Source: Paramylibacter ulvae (lineage in GTDB: Bacteria > Pseudomonadota > Alphaproteobacteria > Rhodobacterales > Rhodobacteraceae). From it: DNA of 64,000 nt. Of the stretch, positions 44,717 through 52,102 are shown one piece after another. Both the position numbers and the translations under genes were made by a program. The DNA is taken from the NCBI RefSeq assembly GCF_014652655.1, contig NZ_BMZF01000009.1, positions 1-64,000 of the forward strand, read 5' to 3'. Within the stretch, counting starts at the first letter, position 1. Each line of letters begins with the position of its first letter. The notes beneath the pieces are model-generated. The model was not told the DNA's origin, did not search any database, and was given only the letters and a program-made list of their open reading frames with translations.

Positions 44717-45964
44717 ATGGAAACTACCCAAAAGCAAAATTTATTCACACCGGTATTGATTGCCAGCTCACTGATATTGATGCTGGGCTTTGCGGTGCGC
44801 GCGTCTTTTGGTGTGTTTCAAATTCCAATTGCCCAAGAATTTTCTTGGCTGCGATCCGAATTTTCACTTGCGATTGCCTTTCAAAATTTAGCGTGGGGAT
44901 TTGGTCAGCCGATTTTTGGTGCGATTGCAGAAAAGCTGGGCGATCGAAAGGCAATTTTCATTGGCATCTTATGCTATGTCTTTGGCTTGGTTGCTTCGAG
45001 CTTTGCAATCACACCTGCTGGGCATCAAATGCTCTCGTTATTTGTTGGCTTTGGCGTTGCGGGTATGGGTTTTGGTGTAATCCTTGCGATTGTTGGGCGC
45101 GCGGCGTCGGATGAAAACAGATCAATGGCCATGGGCATTGCCACAGCGGTAGGATCGGTCGGGCAAATTATCGGGCCACCAGCCGCGGAATATTTGCTGA
45201 CCTATATGAATTGGTCATCCGTGTTTTTGGTTTTCGCTGGGGTTATTATGGCCTCTGTGGTGTTATTGCCGTTTTTGAAAACGGATCAGCCGATTAAACG
45301 TGATGAACTGGACGAAACGCTTAGCGCAATATTGAAAAAGGCGCTGGCCGATCCAAGCTTTACACTAATTTTTATCGGGTTCTTTTCTTGCGGGTTTCAG
45401 TTGGCATTCGTCACAGCACATTTTCCCGCGTTTGTGACCGAGATGTGCGGACCGATTGCCGCCGATGGATTGCTCGCAAGTATTGGTGTCGGCACCACGA
45501 GTGCGCTTGGCGCATTGGCAATCGCGGTGATTGGCGCAGCAAATATTATTGGCACAATCGCAGCAGGCTATTTTGGTAAGCGATTTAAAAAGAAAAACCT
45601 GCTGATGTGGATTTACGTGGCACGTACCGTTGTTGCGGCGGCATTTATCCTGTTTCCAATGACCCCTGTAACGGTGCTTTTGTTCAGTTTTTCAATGGGA
45701 TTGTTATGGCTGGCAACGGTGCCGCTGACCTCGGGTTTGGTTGGTTATATTTATGGTTTGCGTTACATGGGAACACTGTATGGCTTGGTGTTTTTCAGTC
45801 ACCAACTCGGATCTTTCCTTGGTGTATGGCTGGGTGGTCAACTGTACGATATGTACGGAACCTATAACACCGTGTGGTGGGTTGGTGTGGGCGTGGGCGC
45901 ATTCAGCGCATTGGTTCATATCCCCGTGAAAGAAATTCCGTTGAAATTACGGCAAGCTCTTTAG
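44717..45964 (+). CDS. Major facilitator superfamily transporter
   Basis: A 415-residue membrane protein with about twelve helices in two six-helix halves and a short cytoplasmic loop. Typical sequences include VRASFGVFQIPIAQEFSW near the N-terminus, GQPIFGAIAEKLGDRKAIFIG (MFS motif A) and a second-half GYFGKRFKKKNLL. It resembles oxalate/formate antiporter-like (OFA) MFS proteins, but the substrate is not clear. The start is 63 bases from the divergent zapE gene. Confidence 0.87.
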   Translation: METTQKQNLFTPVLIASSLILMLGFAVRASFGVFQIPIAQEFSWLRSEFSLAIAFQNLAWGFGQPIFGAIAEKLGDRKAIFIGILCYVFGLVASSFAITPAGHQMLSLFVGFGVAGMGFGVILAIVGRAASDENRSMAMGIATAVGSVGQIIGPPAAEYLLTYMNWSSVFLVFAGVIMASVVLLPFLKTDQPIKRDELDETLSAILKKALADPSFTLIFIGFFSCGFQLAFVTAHFPAFVTEMCGPIAADGLLASIGVGTTSALGALAIAVIGAANIIGTIAAGYFGKRFKKKNLLMWIYVARTVVAAAFILFPMTPVTVLLFSFSMGLLWLATVPLTSGLVGYIYGLRYMGTLYGLVFFSHQLGSFLGVWLGGQLYDMYGTYNTVWWVGVGVGAFSALVHIPVKEIPLKLRQAL

Positions 45965-46052
45965 TGGCATCTAGATTCAATTTTATCGAATAATTTTATG
46001 TGATTAACGCAAAACTAAACTTCTTGGCATAGCACAAACGCAAGGCCAACAG

Positions 46053-48146
46053 GTGGGATTAGTTTTGACAAGTATTGCAATTCTTGAAGAACAATTAAAA
46101 CAAGAACGCGCAGCGCGCATTTCTGCAGAAGGCGCGCTGACCCGTTTTCGTGATGTCGTAAAAACCGAGGCCGAACAAAAAAAACATCTGTCTGAACGGA
46201 TACTTGCTGCGATGATGTCCGCGCCAGATGCGATGGCATTATTCGATGAAAATGATCTGTTGGTCGCCGCCAACAAAGCATATCTGAGCGCAAACGGTGA
46301 TGGTGAAAACCGAATTGAAATTGGTATGTCACGCTTGGATATACTGAAAAAAGCGGCATTAACTGGGCTGATCGATTTTAATGGGAAAACGGCACAAGAT
46401 TGGTTCGATGAAACCGCACCGAACTGGCGATCAGAAGATTTTGGCGAGAGCACGCTTCAAACCACGGATGGCAAATGGTTTCGCATCACAACCCGTAAAA
46501 CGAAATTTGGCGATAGCGTAACCTATCGCGTTGATATTACCGCTGAAAAAATGCGCGCTCTTGAATTAGAACAAGCACGCAAACGTGCCGACATTGCAAG
46601 CAGTGCCAAATCAGCGTTCCTTGCGAATATGAGCCATGAAATTCGCACACCGATGAACGGTGTGATCGGGATGGCCGAATTACTGGCCGAAACTGATTTG
46701 GATGAGGAACAATCGCTGTTTGCGAATACTATTCGTAATTCCGGCGAAGCGTTGCTGACAATTATCAATGACATTTTGGATTATTCCAAGATCGAAGCAG
46801 GTCAAATGGAACTGTTCCCAGAGCCATTCAATCTGGAAGAAATGGTTTTAGATTGCGTTCGGTTGCTTCAGTCTAAAGCGAACGACAAACATTTGGATCT
46901 ATTGTTGGACTACGACATGTTCCTGCCCACTGGTTTTGTTGGTGATGTGGGGCGTATTCGTCAGGTTCTTTTGAATTTGATCAGCAATGCGATCAAATTT
47001 ACCCAAACTGGTTTCGTGTTAATTCGGGTAGTAGGGGTGACAGCGAACGATACGGATTACAAAATTCATATCGCGGTAGAAGACACTGGAATAGGAATAC
47101 CTTCGGCAAAACAAGCGCAGGTGTTTAGTGAATTCAAACAAGTTGATCATTCCGAAAATCGCAAATTAGAAGGCACTGGATTGGGTTTGGCGATCAGTAA
47201 GAAACTGGTGGAAAAAATGGGCGGTGTAATGTGGCTCGATTCGGAGCAGGACAAAGGATCTGTTTTTGGATTCAAAATTGGATTGAAATCGCAAACCGAC
47301 GAATATTACCGACAGCCGACTGCTCCCAAAGAAATTTATAATATAATGATTGTTGATGATTTGGAACAGAACCGCACAATTTTGAAAAAACAATTGGGTG
47401 CGCTGAATTTACACGCGTACGAATATTCAAATGTGGATGACGCTGTCGCTGCATTTAAAAATGGAACACCCTGCGATATGGTTATTACCGATCATCAAAT
47501 GCCGGAACAAACAGGGGAACAGTTGGCGATTCAAATTCGCGAACTTGGGTTCAAAGGACCTATTTTTATGTTGAGCTCGGATCTTCGCAATCTAAAAATG
47601 TCATCGGCTAACGCGGGGTGCTTCACCGCGATTTTGCAACGGCCATCATTGCGCGATGAATTATATAAATCTCTTAATTGTGTGTTTGATGCGTCAGAAC
47701 TTGGTGGTCAGCCAATGCTCGTTGAATCGAGCGCACTGTGTAACTTGGAAAACTTACCCGTTCTGCTTGCCGAGGATAATAAAACCAATCAACTGGTGTT
47801 TAGGCAAATGACAAAGGGGTTAAATTTGAATTTGACGGTGTGTGGCGACGGCCCTGATACCGTTGCACAGTATCAAAAAATAATGCCCAAAATTGTGTTT
47901 ATGGATATCTCCATGCCTGGTTTTGATGGGGATGAGGCAACCCGCCAAATTCGTGATATTGAAAAAATGAACAACATGCCGCCGACGCCAATTATTGCCC
48001 TAACAGCTCATGCTATGGCTGGCGATCGGGATCGATTTATTTCCGCTGGAATGGATGACTATTTGGCAAAGCCTTTGAAGAAAAAATTAGTGTACGAAAT
48101 GTTAGAGCGATTTTCACCTACGCTAGCTCCAGAACAACAACTTTAA
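46053..48146 (+). CDS. Cytosolic hybrid histidine kinase with two receiver domains
   Basis: A 697-residue kinase: coiled-coil start, PAS-like domain (about 55-165), HisKA with phospho-accepting His195 (ANMSHEIRTPMNG), HATPase (SNAIKF, VEDTGIGIP, GTGLGLAI), receiver 1 (about 429-545; Asp480) and receiver 2 (about 568-690; Asp618, Lys673). Receiver 1 has Arg530 (ILQRP) where a conserved Lys is expected, so its phosphorylation switch may be altered. No membrane helices and no Hpt domain. It starts with GTG. No partner regulator gene is adjacent. It converges with the TSUP gene with a 24-base overlap. Confidence 0.92.
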   Translation: MGLVLTSIAILEEQLKQERAARISAEGALTRFRDVVKTEAEQKKHLSERILAAMMSAPDAMALFDENDLLVAANKAYLSANGDGENRIEIGMSRLDILKKAALTGLIDFNGKTAQDWFDETAPNWRSEDFGESTLQTTDGKWFRITTRKTKFGDSVTYRVDITAEKMRALELEQARKRADIASSAKSAFLANMSHEIRTPMNGVIGMAELLAETDLDEEQSLFANTIRNSGEALLTIINDILDYSKIEAGQMELFPEPFNLEEMVLDCVRLLQSKANDKHLDLLLDYDMFLPTGFVGDVGRIRQVLLNLISNAIKFTQTGFVLIRVVGVTANDTDYKIHIAVEDTGIGIPSAKQAQVFSEFKQVDHSENRKLEGTGLGLAISKKLVEKMGGVMWLDSEQDKGSVFGFKIGLKSQTDEYYRQPTAPKEIYNIMIVDDLEQNRTILKKQLGALNLHAYEYSNVDDAVAAFKNGTPCDMVITDHQMPEQTGEQLAIQIRELGFKGPIFMLSSDLRNLKMSSANAGCFTAILQRPSLRDELYKSLNCVFDASELGGQPMLVESSALCNLENLPVLLAEDNKTNQLVFRQMTKGLNLNLTVCGDGPDTVAQYQKIMPKIVFMDISMPGFDGDEATRQIRDIEKMNNMPPTPIIALTAHAMAGDRDRFISAGMDDYLAKPLKKKLVYEMLERFSPTLAPEQQL

Positions 48147-48878
48147 CGCTAATGCGACACAGATGGTAACAAGCATTGGTTTGATAATTGTATTCCCTTT
48201 GGTGATCGCGAGGTTTGCACCAACGCGCGCGCCCAAGATTTGCCCACAGGCCATGACCGCGCCAATTTTCCACGAAATAACGCCAAGGAACAGAAAGCTT
48301 ACAAATCCTCCAAGATTGGAAGCGAAATTGAACAACTTGGTTTTTGCCGTGGCGTTTAATACCCCGTGTCCTCCGAGTGCGACCAGCACAAGCATATAAA
48401 AGCTACCTGCACCGGGGCCGAATAACCCGTCATAAAAACCCACCAGCGGTAGCGCGGCAAAACTGATCAGCGCGATAGGTAACAGAGGCCTTTTTGATTT
48501 GTCGTCCAATTTTGGTTGAAATGCGAAATAAATTGCGATGCTAATCAACACAACGGGCAATGCGATTTCCAACACATCGCTGGATACATATGATGCGACA
48601 TAGGCACCCAAAAAAGATAACACAAAGCATAAAGCTGCAACTGGCCATTCACGGCGAATGTTCAAATGCCCTTTGCGTAAAAAGGTAAAAGCGGCGGTCC
48701 CTGTGCCAAACAATCCCTGAAACTTGTTCGTTGCAATAGCTTGGATCGGGGAAACACCTGCCAATAATAATGCGGGCACTGTGATCAATCCGCCGCCGCC
48801 GGCGATTGCATCAATCGCACCTGCGCAAAATGCGACGGCAAATAATATCAAAAGGATCGTGATTGTTGGATCGCTCAT
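48123..48878 (-). CDS. TSUP (TauE/SafE) family exporter
   Basis: A 251-residue membrane protein with 7-8 helices. AIAGGGGLITVPALLLAGVSPIQAIATNK and the second-half GFYDGLFGPGAGSFYMLVLVAL are typical of the TauE/SafE family (two repeats). Family members export sulfite, sulfoacetate or other organosulfonates, or take up acids; the substrate here is unknown. It ends inside the kinase gene. ATG 48878 follows a stretch without a strong ribosome site. The relation to the next sulfur-type gene trhO is only positional. Confidence 0.87.
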   Translation of the reverse strand: MSDPTITILLILFAVAFCAGAIDAIAGGGGLITVPALLLAGVSPIQAIATNKFQGLFGTGTAAFTFLRKGHLNIRREWPVAALCFVLSFLGAYVASYVSSDVLEIALPVVLISIAIYFAFQPKLDDKSKRPLLPIALISFAALPLVGFYDGLFGPGAGSFYMLVLVALGGHGVLNATAKTKLFNFASNLGGFVSFLFLGVISWKIGAVMACGQILGARVGANLAITKGNTIIKPMLVTICVALALKLLFWS

Positions 48879-48929
48879 ACCAAAGCGCTATCAGCAAGCA
48901 ACATCACGGTCTAGCGCAATTTGTATTTG

Positions 48930-49835
48930 TTAACCGATGTGATGCTTGCCGCGCGTTTTTGCCAGTTCAACCTGTTTTTGCCGTTCGCGAAAACGCGTTT
49001 TGCGCGTGTCGCTTGTTGTATCAATACATTGATGGCAACTGACGCCTTTTTCGAATTCTGGACGATTGAAATCTTCGGGTGCAAGCGGCATGCGACAAGC
49101 ATGGCAGAGATCGTATTTCCCCTCTTCCAGTCCGTGTTTGACGGAAACGCGACTATCGAAAACGAAACACTCACCATCCCAAGTGCTATTTTCCTGTGGA
49201 ACCTGTTCGAGGTATTTCAAAATACCACCTTTCAGGTGATAAACATCTTCAACACCCTCACCGAGCAGGTAGTTGGTGGATTTTTCACACCGAATACCAC
49301 CGGTACAAAACATAGCGACCTTTTTGTTGTGAAAACGTTGTTTGTTTTCTTCCCACCATGCGGGGAATTCACCAAATGATTTTGTTTTGGGATCAATGGC
49401 ACCATCAAATGTGCCAATCGCAACCTCGTAATCGTTGCGCGTATCAATTACCACCACATCGTCACGTGTAATCAAATCGTTCCAATCCGCCGCATCGACA
49501 TAGTTGCCGACATTTGCGGTGGGATCGATGTTGGGTTGCCCCATTGTGACGATCTCTTTTTTCAATTTTACCTTCATGCGGTTAAACGGCATTTCGCTCG
49601 CAAAGCTTTCTTTGTGTTCGAAATTATCGCAACCAGGTAGGGCGCGGATGGCCGCGAGCACGGTATCGATACCTGTCCGGGATCCCGCGATGGTGCCATT
49701 GATGCCTTCGAACGCGAGTAACAGCGATCCCTTCACCCCGTTTGATTTACAAACAGCCTGAAGCGGCGCTTGCAGTGATTTATAATCTGCAAACTTGGTA
49801 AAATGATAAAGAGCGGCAACGATGATTTTTGTCAT
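48930..49835 (-). CDS. trhO: tRNA uridine(34) hydroxylase TrhO (rhodanese-like, YceA)
   Basis: A 301-residue protein: N-terminal acylphosphatase-like domain (AALYHFTKFADYKSLQAPL, GSLLLAFEGINGTIAGS), then a rhodanese domain with active-site CTGGIRCEKST, and a Cys-rich C-terminal zinc-like region (CHACRMPL ... SCHQC). TrhO adds oxygen to uridine 34 of tRNA in a prephenate-independent way, the first step to 5-methoxyuridine or cmo5U. ATG 49835 is used because MTKIIVAALYHF is the family start. arfB follows upstream on the same strand 45 bases away. Confidence 0.93.
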   Translation of the reverse strand: MTKIIVAALYHFTKFADYKSLQAPLQAVCKSNGVKGSLLLAFEGINGTIAGSRTGIDTVLAAIRALPGCDNFEHKESFASEMPFNRMKVKLKKEIVTMGQPNIDPTANVGNYVDAADWNDLITRDDVVVIDTRNDYEVAIGTFDGAIDPKTKSFGEFPAWWEENKQRFHNKKVAMFCTGGIRCEKSTNYLLGEGVEDVYHLKGGILKYLEQVPQENSTWDGECFVFDSRVSVKHGLEEGKYDLCHACRMPLAPEDFNRPEFEKGVSCHQCIDTTSDTRKTRFRERQKQVELAKTRGKHHIG

Positions 49836-49880
49836 GCGCGCCATATACGCCGCTGATTGGGGTTCGTCCAGTGCCGACAA

Positions 49881-50300
49881 TCAATCTGGGTTGACCTTGC
49901 CGCGCAGTGATTTCACTTGTCCGCGCTGTGTTTTTGCATCCATGCGGCGGCGTTGTGATGCGCGGGTGGGCTTGGTTTTGACGCGAAATTTCGGGCGCTG
50001 CAATGCCGCGGCGATCAATTCGATTAGTTTTTCTCGTGCCAGTTCGCGGTTCAATTTTTGCGATCTGTGTTTATCTGCAGTGATGATAACCGCGCCATCC
50101 TTTGTCCATTTTCGTCCGGCCAATTTGCGAAGGCGAGTTTTCACAGGGGCTGGCAGATTGGGTGATCTGTCTGCTTCGAAGCGCAACTCAACGGCGGTGG
50201 ACACTTTGTTCACATGCTGTCCGCCTGGGCCAGAAGCGCGTTGAAAATTTTCGCTTATTTCCCAATCTTGGATGGCTATGGTGTCGTTAATGCGGATCAT
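49881..50300 (-). CDS. arfB: Alternative ribosome-rescue factor ArfB (YaeJ), peptidyl-tRNA hydrolase
   Basis: A 139-residue class I release-factor-like protein with the catalytic GPGGQHVNKVSTAVELR and a basic C-terminal tail (RVKTKPTRASQRRRMDAKTQRG), which in ArfB enters the empty mRNA channel of stalled ribosomes. It frees ribosomes stuck on non-stop mRNA without tmRNA. ATG 50300 is preferred: AAAGG lies 6 bases before it; a second ATG at 50306 touches that site directly. An intrinsic terminator ends 15-18 bases upstream (50318-50350), leaving no room for a promoter, so expression probably needs read-through. It is likely co-transcribed with trhO. Confidence 0.92.
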   Translation of the reverse strand: MIRINDTIAIQDWEISENFQRASGPGGQHVNKVSTAVELRFEADRSPNLPAPVKTRLRKLAGRKWTKDGAVIITADKHRSQKLNRELAREKLIELIAAALQRPKFRVKTKPTRASQRRRMDAKTQRGQVKSLRGKVNPD

Positions 50301-50317
50301 TACCATCCTTTAACATG

Positions 50318-50350
50318 CAAAAAAGCCTGCGCCAAGGAACGCAGGCTTTT
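50318..50350 (-). terminator. Intrinsic terminator directly before arfB
   Basis: On the minus strand AAAAGCCTGCG (50350-50340) pairs with CGCAGGCTTTT (50331-50321), loop of eight bases, and a TTTTTT run (50324-50319) follows. It is as strong as any terminator in the window and its T-run ends about 18 bases before the arfB ATG. Confidence 0.88.
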
Positions 50351-50525
50351 CTCGAGATTTAGAGGTGGCAAGCAAAACCCGGAGGCTTTGAGGCCAGATG
50401 TGTTAGTAGGAGGATTGCCCCCTAAAAATGCACCTCGCTCGTATCCTTCACCAGCTGCTCTGTTTTCCCAATAATCATTGGCACCTCCTTTCTGATTGTT
50501 TCCGTGTGTCGGATCGTTGTCCGAT
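50319..50525 (-). ncRNA. Putative leader or small RNA with anti-Shine-Dalgarno motifs, upstream of arfB
   Basis: A transcript of about 200 nt is predicted from a promoter near 50532-50560 to the terminator at 50318-50350. It contains AGAAAGGAGGTGCC, a ribosome site for an 18-codon ORF, then CCTCCT (50413-50408) and GCCTCCGGG (CCTCC at 50385-50381). CCTCCT can pair with the AGGAGG at 50489-50484, which would hide the ribosome site. The anti-Shine-Dalgarno motifs recall CcsR/suhB-type RNAs of Rhodobacter, but I cannot place it in a family. This covers the gap 50301-50600. Confidence 0.45.
50422..50478 (-). CDS. 18-codon ORF in the arfB leader (MIIGKTEQLVKDTSEVHF)
   Basis: A short ORF with ATG at 50478 and stop TAG at 50422. 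The ribosome site AGAAAGGAGG lies at optimal spacing (5 bases) and is the best Shine-Dalgarno seen in this part of the window. The encoded 18 residues have no membrane segment and no run of a single amino acid, so it is not a classical amino-acid attenuator peptide. It may be a leader peptide whose translation controls folding of the downstream RNA, or a real small protein. I do not recognise it. Confidence 0.4.
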   Translation of the reverse strand: MIIGKTEQLVKDTSEVHF

Positions 50526-50531
50526 AAACGA

Positions 50532-50560
50532 ATCATGCAACGACTTTGGAAAATCTCCAA
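50532..50560 (-). promoter_or_regulatory. Putative promoter of the arfB leader transcript
   Basis: On the minus strand TTGGAG (50560-50555) and CATGAT (50537-50532), 17 bases apart. Transcription would start near 50525. The CTTGGA and CATGAT hexamers could also be read as a heat-shock sigma (RpoH) type promoter; I cannot tell them apart. Confidence 0.4.
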
Positions 50561-50600
50561 GCGTTTTTTTGAAACAGTTCGGTGAAAGTGCTGTGAATGA

Positions 50601-51224
50601 TCAGGCCATGCGCAGCGTTAAGCGTTGTGCCAACAGGCGAAAAGGAATCAATGCGATCAATGCCAGCACCAATTTTACACCCCAATCGGCAATGGCGAGA
50701 GACACCCACAATGGCAACATTGCACCTGCACCCAGCAAGGGGACGAGTTCATTTGCCCATGACACATCATTGGTTGGTTCGATCATTGCCAGCCTCGCAG
50801 AAAATGCGATGGTAAAGAAAATCGCGGTGTCCAGCGACGAGCCGATTAATGTTGATGCAAGTGGAGCACGCCACCATTTGCCCGCACGCAGGCGATCGAA
50901 CACCAAAACATCGATCAATTGCGCAACCAAGAATGCAGTGCCTGATCCAATTGCGATACGCAATGTCACCAATGGCCCGAACTCGCCAATAATCTGCGTT
51001 CCGATGAACGAACAGATAATGCCAACGATGAAACCGGCAAACACAACTTTGCGCGCCGCGGATGTGCCGTAAACACGGTTCATCAAATCGGTCACAAGAA
51101 ATGCGAATGGATATGTAAATGCACCCCAAGTGAGCCAATCGCCCAACAAGAATTGCACAAGAATATTAGAGGCAACGACAATGGCTGCCATGGCGATGAC
51201 GCCAATGATGATACCGCGATTCAT
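50601..51224 (-). CDS. Queuosine-precursor transporter (VUT/YhhQ family)
   Basis: A 207-residue membrane protein with 5-6 helices. The segments LVTDLMNRVYGTSAARKVVFAGF, the RIAIGSGTAFLVAQLIDVLVFDRLR motif, and STLIGSSLDTAIFFTIAF are diagnostic for the COG1738 VUT family, whose E. coli member YhhQ imports preQ0/preQ1 for queuosine tRNA modification. CGGAG precedes ATG 51224; a longer in-frame start at 51281 was rejected. I looked for a preQ1 riboswitch in the 51225-51367 region and saw none. tRNA-anticodon modification is also the job of trhO nearby. Confidence 0.9.
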   Translation of the reverse strand: MNRGIIIGVIAMAAIVVASNILVQFLLGDWLTWGAFTYPFAFLVTDLMNRVYGTSAARKVVFAGFIVGIICSFIGTQIIGEFGPLVTLRIAIGSGTAFLVAQLIDVLVFDRLRAGKWWRAPLASTLIGSSLDTAIFFTIAFSARLAMIEPTNDVSWANELVPLLGAGAMLPLWVSLAIADWGVKLVLALIALIPFRLLAQRLTLRMA

Positions 51225-51367
51225 AATGTACTCCGTTTTGAAAAGGTAGCGGACACTTTTGCTCTTCAGCAGCGCGGGCATAGGGTGTTATGATTTAAAA
51301 CGCAAGCATAGACTGGAATTTTGGCTTATGCGGGTTACGTAAGGTTTAATCTACAACGAGGCACGAT

Positions 51368-52069
51368 ATGGCACACGTTATGAAAAAATCTTTGCTTGGA
51401 TTGTTGGCGTTGTTGGTGGGTTCATTTTCCATTTCCGCCAAGGATTTCACGCAAAGCAAAGGAAAATTATCAAACCAAGCGTTTTATAAATCAATCGCAT
51501 GTAAGGCGACACCGGGGCAATCCTGTCAAACTCCGTTGCGCCGCTGGCCCAAACAAATGCGCAATGGCATTTCGGTTGGGCTTGTTGGGGTGCAAAGTGT
51601 GAATAAAAATGGTGCCTATGTTAAGGCAACCGAGCGTGCGATCAAAAACGCGGTGCAACAAGTGAATGCAACGGGTGCAGGCGTGCGGTTGCGTCTGTAT
51701 TCGGGTAGCGCTGCGCAAAATGCAAATATTCAAGTGCATTTGGTAAAACCACGCGGCAGCAATCGTATCATCAAAAATACAGGATATCGGTTGTTGGATG
51801 GGCAAAAGGTGAACAACGCCATTTCGGCGAGCGCTGTTGTTGGCAAATATATACTGTCATCTGGGATTGCCGTTTCCGTTGATCGTGTGAAACAATCGAA
51901 ATTGAACTCTATTGTACTGGAAGAAGTGGTGCAAAGCCTTGGCCTTACTTGGGATATTCACAATCCCTATTACGACAAACGATCCATTTTTGCGCAGGTC
52001 GGCACCGATAGCATTACCAAATTATCAGGTCAGGATGCGCAAGTCTTGCGTATGCATTACCCCAAATAA
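51368..52069 (+). CDS. DUF2927-like secreted protein
   Basis: A 233-residue protein with a signal peptide (about 1-24, LLGLLALLVGSFSISA) and one domain like DUF2927. LRRWPKQMRNGISVGL lies near residue 65, and a C-terminal VLEEVVQSLGLTWDIHNPYYDKRSIF follows. The E-E-x-x-Q-x-x-G-L pattern sits where metzincin proteases have H-E-x-x-H-x-x-G-L, so it may be an inactive zinc-protease relative; this is inference. A possible start at codon 5 exists, but GAGG is placed for ATG 51368. A shared terminator separates it from the aminotransferase. Confidence 0.65.
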   Translation: MAHVMKKSLLGLLALLVGSFSISAKDFTQSKGKLSNQAFYKSIACKATPGQSCQTPLRRWPKQMRNGISVGLVGVQSVNKNGAYVKATERAIKNAVQQVNATGAGVRLRLYSGSAAQNANIQVHLVKPRGSNRIIKNTGYRLLDGQKVNNAISASAVVGKYILSSGIAVSVDRVKQSKLNSIVLEEVVQSLGLTWDIHNPYYDKRSIFAQVGTDSITKLSGQDAQVLRMHYPK

Positions 52070-52071
52070 AA

Positions 52072-52097
52072 ACGCCCAAGGCTTCAACCTTGGGCGT
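52072..52097. terminator. Bidirectional terminator between DUF2927 gene and aminotransferase
   Basis: Ten-base arms ACGCCCAAGG (52072-52081) and CCTTGGGCGT (52088-52097), loop CTTCAA. On the minus strand it is followed by TTTTTATTT, so it mainly ends the aminotransferase transcript; on the plus strand the T-run is poor. Confidence 0.82.
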
Positions 52098-52102
52098 GAG
52101 AT

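Noticed and set aside
50300-50560. 86-codon ORF on the minus strand covering the arfB leader
   Set aside because: It has no ribosome site, runs through the strong Shine-Dalgarno of the 18-codon ORF and the intrinsic terminator, and its composition looks like untranslated RNA read in a frame by chance.
51225-51367. preQ1 riboswitch upstream of the queuosine-precursor transporter
   Set aside because: I looked for the class I and II patterns (C-rich loop pairing with an A-rich tail) and found no convincing fit.
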